Assembly (NCBI GenBank): GCA_025056735.1
Contig: JANWVR010000056.1
Location: 1 to 38,401, forward strand
Direction of reading: 5' to 3'
DNA: 38,401 nt
Origin: Saprospiraceae bacterium
GTDB lineage: Bacteria; Bacteroidota; Bacteroidia; Chitinophagales; Saprospiraceae
In this document: positions 34,240 to 38,401 of the stretch, piece by piece
How positions within the stretch are numbered: position 1 is the first letter of the stretch
How the letters are laid out: each line of letters opens with the position of its first letter
The notes under the pieces: generated by a model
What the model was told of the DNA's origin: nothing
Databases searched by the model: none
What the model saw: the letters and a program-made list of their open reading frames with translations, nothing else
Made by a program: the position numbers and the translations under genes

Positions 34240-34352
34240 CTCAACCGCGAACCCCGACGCGGCGCCGACAACAAGTGGGTCGCCTTCTTCCATCCCAAAT
34301 CGTGCAACGGGAGGCTGGTGGAATTGTGCCAGAGCATTGCGTAAGGGCTGCC
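34240..34352 (+). pseudogene. Duplicated 3' fragment of mce (direct repeat, copy 2)
   Basis: It encodes LNREPRRGADNKWVAFFHPK and SCNGRLVELCQSIA, the C-terminus of methylmalonyl-CoA epimerase, with one changed residue (Val to Arg before LVEL). It is identical to copy 1 at 108 of 113 positions. No start, no N-terminal half and no metal-binding first His are present, so it cannot make an epimerase. Confidence 0.85.
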
Positions 34353-34573
34353 TTCTTTGGGGGAGACCCGGGAAATAGGCTTTGAGCGAGGCGAGCCCTC
34401 GCAGCCTCTTGTCTTTGCTTATCCATCCATAGGCATACCTTTGATATTTCAGGAGAATGCCCGGAACCTTCGACGACGAACATCCATTCGTCTCTACCAG
34501 CGCCGGACATCGCGTACTGGTATTCGCCCTGAGGAGTCAGGGACAGGGTCGCCCATCTGTTCAGCAGAGGCCG
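34353..34573. other. Region between the mce fragment and the DGR template repeat
   Basis: About 220 bp lie between the mce remnant and the 21-bp inverted repeat at the end of the template. The minus frame that runs out of the template stays open here (GRPLLNRWATLSLTPQGEYQ, GRDEWMFVVEGSG) but resembles nothing I know. It may be part of the template RNA or the remnant of a coding gene. Confidence 0.35.
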
Positions 34574-34594
34574 TCCGGCCTTATGCATGGACTG
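34574..34594 (+). repeat. 21-bp inverted repeat, arm A (3' edge of template repeat)
   Basis: This 21-bp segment, with ATGCAT in its centre, is the exact reverse complement of 36329-36349, which lies just past the variable repeat. Its last 4 bp overlap the end of the template homology. Confidence 0.85.
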
Positions 34595-34723
34595 CGGGAC
34601 GAACGCCAGGCGGAAGCCAATGTCGTGGTTGCGGTTGTCGGGGGCGTTGGCGTTGCGGTTCGCCGTCCGGCAATTCGCCGCGTCGTTGTTCCACGACCCG
34701 CCGCGGAGCACACGGTTCGTTCC
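34591..34723 (-). repeat. DGR template repeat (TR)
   Basis: 133 bp, on the coding (minus) strand from 34723 to 34591, 21 bp after the stop of the reverse transcriptase gene. It aligns without gaps to 36365-36497. Twelve positions differ and all twelve are A in this copy on the coding strand, marking it as the template. Read in the target frame it encodes NRVLRGGSWNNDAANCRTAN and so on, with many AAC codons placed at exposed positions; random change of the two adenines in AAC gives many residues but never a stop. The RNA copied from it is the substrate of the reverse transcriptase. Confidence 0.95.
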
Positions 34724-34744
34724 CTCGATGAGCGCCCGTTTTTT

Positions 34745-35746
34745 TCAAGGTAGGCGTTCCGCCTGTTGAATGACTTTTCGCCGGAATGCCTTTGCATCGG
34801 CGTGCAGCGTAAACGCTGTCAGCGCTTCAGCGTGGCGCTGATACGTTTTTTGTGTCCATTCACCTTTGTCGAGGCGGAGTACATATTCGCGAGTCTTATA
34901 GATGAAACGCTTGCGGCTTTTCGAGGCGAGGCGGATGCGGTTGGGGTATAGCAGATAGCCTAAAAACGGGAGCCCCCGTGTGTGCTCATTCAAGCAGAAG
35001 GGCTTGAGTGTCAGGTGTAAACGATGCTCTACAAAATCTCGATAGCGGTAACCGGCCTCTAAGAGGGCCGTTTTGTCGGTGTGCCACAGGACCATGTCGT
35101 CCATGTAGCGGATGTACGCCGGGAGGCGTAGCACTTCTCGGGCGAAATGGTCTGCTGCTGACAGATAGTGGTTCGCGAAATACTGACTTGTCAGGTTGCC
35201 GATGGGCACGCCTCGACCCGATGTTACGCAATAGCTGTCAATAATCTGGTCGAAGATGCGCAGCAGACGGGCGTCTTTGAACATGCGGCATAGCTGGCGC
35301 CGCAGCACGCCGTGGTGAATGCTGTCGAAATACTTTCGGACGTCCAGTTTGAGAAACCAGCGGCAACGGCGATGGTGCTCATTAGCCTTCTGAAGCGCTG
35401 CGTGAGTCCCCCGGCCGATACGACTGGCATAGCTATCGGCTGTTTGTACCCGCTCAAAATAGGGATGGCATACATTCATCAGAGCGTGATGCAACACCCG
35501 CTGAGCAAAGGGTGCAGCGCATATCTGCCGCTTCTTAGGGTCGTATATCGTAAAAAAGTGGTAGCCGCCAACTTCCACTTCGCCTGAAAGGAGCTGGCGC
35601 TGCAGCGCCCGCAAATTCTCCTCCAAGTTTTGGCTAAAGGCCCAAACACTCGCCTTGCAGAGTTTGCCCTTGCGCGCTTTGTAATAGGCCATTTCCAGAT
35701 TGCTCCTTTCTGCAATCGCTTCAATCAGATGTCCCTGGCGTTTCAT
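34745..35746 (-). CDS. DGR reverse transcriptase
   Basis: 333 residues from the ATG at 35746, which overlaps the end of the HRDC-like gene by 26 bp (a longer frame begins at 35779). Reverse transcriptase motifs are in order: LKLDVRKYFDSIHHGVLRRQ (motif A), SGRGVPIGNLTSQYFANHYL (the IGNxxSQ motif 4 typical of diversity-generating retroelements), IRYMDDMVLWH (catalytic YMDD) and GLPFLGYLLYP. No maturase or integrase domain is present and the length fits the group. The enzyme copies the template RNA with errors at adenines, and the cDNA replaces the variable repeat. The downstream template lies 21 bp after the stop. Confidence 0.95.
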   Translation of the reverse strand: MKRQGHLIEAIAERSNLEMAYYKARKGKLCKASVWAFSQNLEENLRALQRQLLSGEVEVGGYHFFTIYDPKKRQICAAPFAQRVLHHALMNVCHPYFERVQTADSYASRIGRGTHAALQKANEHHRRCRWFLKLDVRKYFDSIHHGVLRRQLCRMFKDARLLRIFDQIIDSYCVTSGRGVPIGNLTSQYFANHYLSAADHFAREVLRLPAYIRYMDDMVLWHTDKTALLEAGYRYRDFVEHRLHLTLKPFCLNEHTRGLPFLGYLLYPNRIRLASKSRKRFIYKTREYVLRLDKGEWTQKTYQRHAEALTAFTLHADAKAFRRKVIQQAERLP

Positions 35747-36185
35747 CGCTCTCCGGCAGATGGATAAAGTATCGAGCATAACGCTCTACCTTCTTTTCGC
35801 CAATGCCTTTGATGCCCAGCATGGCCTTCTCGGTAATCTGTTCCAACTTCGCCATTTCGGCTAACTCCTCATCGGTAAACACTAAAAAGGCTGAAATACC
35901 TTCCTGCGTGGCGATCTTCTTACGAACCTCGCGCATCCGGGAAAACCGTTTAAATGCCGCTTCATCTAACACCTGGCGATAATCTATTTTACCGGCTTTC
36001 TTCTCCGCTATTTCAGCAGCGCTGCGCTCGATGTAACTCACGCAAAAACACCAGTAAGCGCCGTGATCGTTGCGAATGAGCTGCTTCTCCACTTCCAAAA
36101 TTTTGTTGCTTCTCAGAAAAGCATTCATCTCCTGAACGGCTCCACCGCCATCGCCTATCGGAATCGTAAACAAGCGAATCTGCAT
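35721..36185 (-). CDS. HRDC-like DGR accessory protein
   Basis: 154 residues starting MQIRLFTIPIGDGGGAVQEM. It continues MNAFLRSNKILEVEKQLIRN and YWCFCVSYIE, the N-terminal part I know from accessory proteins found beside some diversity-generating reverse transcriptases. The C-terminal 80 residues resemble an HRDC nucleic-acid-binding domain (LDEAAFKRFSRMREVRKKIA, FTDEELAEMAKLEQITEKAM, GIKGIGEKKVERYARYF). It takes the place of the Avd protein of other systems, helping the enzyme to bind the template RNA. The stop overlaps the start of the reverse transcriptase, so the two are translated together. Confidence 0.85.
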   Translation of the reverse strand: MQIRLFTIPIGDGGGAVQEMNAFLRSNKILEVEKQLIRNDHGAYWCFCVSYIERSAAEIAEKKAGKIDYRQVLDEAAFKRFSRMREVRKKIATQEGISAFLVFTDEELAEMAKLEQITEKAMLGIKGIGEKKVERYARYFIHLPESDETPGTSD

Positions 36186-36201
36186 AAAACCTTATTTTCT
36201 C

Positions 36202-36227
36202 AAAAAAATTCGACCGCCTTCGGCGGT
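36202..36227 (-). terminator. Intrinsic terminator-like hairpin on the minus strand
   Basis: The perfect stem ACCGCC/GGCGGT (36213-36218 and 36222-36227, loop of 3) is followed on the minus strand by a T run at 36202-36208. It lies between the target gene and the HRDC-like gene, 17 to 42 bp before the latter's start, so it may uncouple the two. A -7-like TACCTTTA overlaps its upstream edge. Confidence 0.65.
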
Positions 36228-36270
36228 AAAGGTAAAGTGCTTTTCTGGCGCCATCGCTCCTTGCCGTGAA

Positions 36271-36311
36271 AAATGGGCAGAAGGCTACGTCCCTCCGCCT
36301 TCTTCCCATTT
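36271..36311. other. Long hairpin downstream of the DGR variable repeat
   Basis: Two 15-bp arms (36271-36285 and 36297-36311) pair at 14 of 15 positions around an 11-nt loop. On the minus strand the hairpin starts 43 bp after the target stop codon and is followed by five T, so it may be a terminator. It could also be the structure that favours retrohoming downstream of variable repeats in other elements. Confidence 0.7.
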
Positions 36312-36328
36312 CCCCCGGCAACTCGCTC

Positions 36329-36349
36329 CAGTCCATGCATAAGGCCGGA
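36329..36349 (+). repeat. 21-bp inverted repeat, arm B (just past the variable repeat)
   Basis: Exact reverse complement of 34574-34594. It lies 15 bp beyond the end of the variable repeat and just after the target stop, whereas arm A touches the template end directly. Confidence 0.85.
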
Positions 36350-36353
36350 AAGG

Positions 36354-38401
36354 CTATCTGCTAAACTGCGGGACGAACGCCAGGCGGAAGCCAATGACGC
36401 GGTTGCGGGCGACGGGGGCGTTGGCGTTGCGGAGCGCCGTCCGGCAATTCGCCGCGTCGTTGAACCACGACCCGCCGCGGAGCACACGGTGCGAGCCGCT
36501 TTCTGGGCCAGCAGGATTCTCTACGAGACCTTGCTCCTGGCAAAGGCTGTAGTAATGCGGGTCATACCAGTCCTCGCACCACTCCCACACGTTGCCGCTC
36601 ATGTCGAACAAGCCGAGGCAGTTGGGCTTCAGTCGGCCAACGGGTTGAACGCCGACGTGGTTTCTATCGGCGCCGCTGTCCCGAAATTTTTCAAAATGCC
36701 AGGCGACTTCGGCCGCTTCATCGCTGCCGGCAAACTCAAATTCCCGGACTACGCTGCCGTCTTCATCCCGACGCCCTGACAACGGACCGCCGATGGCAGC
36801 GTATTCCCACTCGGCTTCCGTGGGTAGGCGATAGGCGTCTCCTGTCTTCTGGCTGAGCCAGTCGCAATAGGCTTTTGCGTCGTGCCAGCTGACGTGGACG
36901 ACTGGATGCCGGGCAGAGCGTTCATCCATCGGATAGCCATACGCATCGCAAGTCCAGTCTACGCCAGTCCGAAGGAAATCGGTAAGGATATCGCCGCGCC
37001 AGATAGCGACCGGGCTCCATCCTTCTCGCTCTGCCTGAGTAACGTAGCCCGTCTCGAGCACAAAGCGGGCAAATTCACCCACCGTTACGGGATACTTGCC
37101 GATACAGAAATCCGCGACTTCCACTAAGTGGCAGGGCATCTCATCAGGATTGGCGGCGGGAGCGTCACTCTCGCTGCCCATCCAGAAGCGTCCGCCGGCC
37201 ACCTTTACCATTTCTGGGAACGCGGGAGCGTTTTTGGCCAATCGGGCCACTTTTTCTTCTCGGACGATGACCTCGCCCCGAAAATTTTTCGGAACTGCGG
37301 ATGCCTCCTGCCGGGTCGAGATGACGATGCGCTGGAGCGAAGCGGGCAGTTTGGACAGACGCAAGCCCGGATTACCTTCTAAGTGAAGGGTTTTGAGTTG
37401 GGTAAAGTTTTCCAGCGTCAGTTCACCCTGCAAATCACAATGAGCCAGATTCAACTCCTGCACCTCCCCGGCATAGGGAATGTATTTGAAAAAGCTGAGG
37501 TCGGCCGGATGTCGGCTCCGGATAGTCAGCCTGCCTTCGCTTTGCTGCAAACGCGAGAAAAAATCGTAGAAACCCGTCTCGACTTTCTGGGATGCGTAGT
37601 CGTACCAGCTGGAATAGACCTTCTTGATAACATCCTCTTGCGACGGCTCCGCGCTTTCGCCAAAGGCGCCCCGAAAGAATTCCTCTCTTGACCAATCGCT
37701 GTCCAACAGCAAAGAGACTTCGCTCCAGTAGGGCAAGAACTGCAGCCATCGGATTTCTTCGGCAAACAGGTGTCGAAAGCGCAATTTATGGAAGGGGAAG
37801 GCCGGCGCTTTTTCCACGACGTCTTCCTGAAAGAAGAGGTCTCGCAGGCAAAGGAACTCTGCAAATGAACGGTGTATGAAGTGGTACTGGCCGTTGGTCT
37901 CGCAGAAGTAGAAGAACTCAAGCAGGGCGGTTGTCATTACATCGTGTTTTTCGCAAAGACTTTGGAGGAAATCGTCGCCAGCGGTTCCGCGTTCTTCTTC
38001 TATGAGATAGCGGGCCAGATGGGTCAGGCAGTTGTTGTGGGCATCATCCGGTTCGCCTTTGGCGAGTAGCAGCGAGAAAGTATCCCAGGTGCTGTTGGAG
38101 AGTCCTATGTTTTCGAGCTGACAGAATGCCTGCACGGGTATGGGTAGTCGCGTATCTAAGGAGAAGGAAAGCTGGCCTGGCGGAGGTACCCGAGCGCGGT
38201 TCGATGAGTAAAGGCTTCGGAAGTACTTCACCTCGCCCATCTGCTGGTAAAAAATTCGAACATCTTCGTAATCATCAAAAGGAAATTCGTTTTCAGGAAT
38301 CCGCCCCTCATAAAGCAGTTGTGCAAAGAAAAATTCTTTGAACGTGCGGTGCGCGAAGTAGTAGTATCCCGCCTCGTTGCGCTTTAGGAGCGACCGGGCG
38401 C
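36354..38401 (-). CDS. DGR target: STAND/NACHT-like NTPase arm, leucine-rich segment and FGE-sulfatase/C-type-lectin domain (partial)
   Basis: The frame is open to the right edge, so the N-terminus is missing; an internal Met at 38240 is not the true start. The visible part begins with YYYFAHRTFKEFFFAQLLYE and later repeats the theme in YHFIHRSFAEFLCLRDLFFQ, the helical-arm motif found after the ATPase of NACHT/STAND proteins. A short leucine-rich stretch follows (VQELNLAHCDLQGELTLENF, TQLKTLHLEGNPGLRLSKLP). The C-terminal 270 residues are a formylglycine-generating-enzyme-like domain (VKVAGGRFWMGSESDA, RLPTEAEWEYAA, LFDMSGNVWEWCEDWYD, VLRGGSWFNDAANCRT) that folds as a C-type lectin. Its last 45 residues are the variable repeat. 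The likely role is a cytoplasmic sensor with a diversified ligand-binding face. The ATPase itself lies outside the window. Confidence 0.92.
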   Translation of the reverse strand, partial: ARSLLKRNEAGYYYFAHRTFKEFFFAQLLYEGRIPENEFPFDDYEDVRIFYQQMGEVKYFRSLYSSNRARVPPPGQLSFSLDTRLPIPVQAFCQLENIGLSNSTWDTFSLLLAKGEPDDAHNNCLTHLARYLIEEERGTAGDDFLQSLCEKHDVMTTALLEFFYFCETNGQYHFIHRSFAEFLCLRDLFFQEDVVEKAPAFPFHKLRFRHLFAEEIRWLQFLPYWSEVSLLLDSDWSREEFFRGAFGESAEPSQEDVIKKVYSSWYDYASQKVETGFYDFFSRLQQSEGRLTIRSRHPADLSFFKYIPYAGEVQELNLAHCDLQGELTLENFTQLKTLHLEGNPGLRLSKLPASLQRIVISTRQEASAVPKNFRGEVIVREEKVARLAKNAPAFPEMVKVAGGRFWMGSESDAPAANPDEMPCHLVEVADFCIGKYPVTVGEFARFVLETGYVTQAEREGWSPVAIWRGDILTDFLRTGVDWTCDAYGYPMDERSARHPVVHVSWHDAKAYCDWLSQKTGDAYRLPTEAEWEYAAIGGPLSGRRDEDGSVVREFEFAGSDEAAEVAWHFEKFRDSGADRNHVGVQPVGRLKPNCLGLFDMSGNVWEWCEDWYDPHYYSLCQEQGLVENPAGPESGSHRVLRGGSWFNDAANCRTALRNANAPVARNRVIGFRLAFVPQFSR
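36365..36497 (-). repeat. DGR variable repeat (VR)
   Basis: 133 bp at the 3' end of the target gene, on the coding strand from 36497 to 36365, aligned without gaps to the template at 34591-34723. Twelve positions differ, all where the template has A: AA to TT, AA to CT, A to T, A to G and A to C are all seen. They change eight residues (Thr to Ser, Asn to His, Asn to Phe, Asn to Leu, Asp to Val, Asn to Ala, His to Arg, Asp to Val) and one codon silently. The fixed residues between them are the structural core of the lectin fold. Confidence 0.95.

Noticed and set aside
34096-34344. Plus open frame of 82 codons ending in the mce C-terminus
   Set aside because: Only the last 35 codons resemble mce; the first part is antisense to the Fic start and promoter. 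Treated as a remnant.
34241-34711. Minus open frame of 156 codons running through the template repeat and mce fragment
   Set aside because: It starts on a non-ATG codon inside the template and is open because the template derives from coding sequence. Its downstream part crosses the antisense of the mce fragment.
1-38401. tRNA and rRNA genes
   Set aside because: I looked for cloverleaf-like and rRNA-like stretches in the gaps and found none, but a covariance-model scan would be needed to be certain.

Overview
The window looks like a chromosome segment of a GC-rich member of the Bacteroidota, probably Saprospiria- or Chitinophagia-like. The evidence is a SusC/SusD/SusE cluster, several proteins with type IX secretion (T9SS) C-terminal tails, Bacteroidota-type promoters (TAnnTTTG, once with TTTG 20 bp upstream) and weak ribosome binding sites. 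No rRNA, tRNA, CRISPR array, integrase or transposase was recognised.

Layout. 1-1374: two paralogous AAA-ATPase-like genes truncated and joined tail to tail. 1541-1658: a cluster of palindromic intergenic repeats. 1652-10037: a very long secreted Asp-box/dockerin/T9SS protein, a 2-oxo acid dehydrogenase E2, two tandem paralogous T9SS proteins, a small zinc-ribbon protein and a lipoprotein. 10380-16755: a SusC-SusD-SusE uptake locus in which SusD carries an internal copy of the SusE-type glycan-binding modules. 16893-25384: a serine hydrolase, two coiled-coil proteins, a LytS-type histidine kinase, a PiT-like permease, cdsA and a glycosyltransferase. 25452-27421: an AT-richer restriction-modification pair (YhdJ-type adenine methyltransferase plus putative endonuclease), probably acquired. 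27444-32961: purC, a subtilase with SH3b domains, a NUDIX/winged-helix regulator, an HU-like/SPOR membrane protein and mce. 33022-34353: a Fic gene between two copies of the mce 3' end.

The most interesting part is 34591-38401, a diversity-generating retroelement (DGR) read on the minus strand. Its order is: a large target gene (NACHT/STAND-like arm, leucine-rich stretch, formylglycine-generating-enzyme/C-type-lectin domain, open at the right edge) ending in a 133-bp variable repeat; hairpins; an HRDC-like accessory gene; a DGR reverse transcriptase; and a 133-bp template repeat. I aligned the two repeats by eye: they differ at 12 positions and every difference is at an adenine of the template on the coding strand, which is the signature of adenine-specific mutagenic retrohoming. 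The target is probably an intracellular signalling or conflict ATPase with a diversified sensor, not a surface adhesin.

Gene starts were often moved inward from the longest open frame, using signal peptides, paralogue alignment or promoter position. Functions are from motif recognition only; no database search was run.
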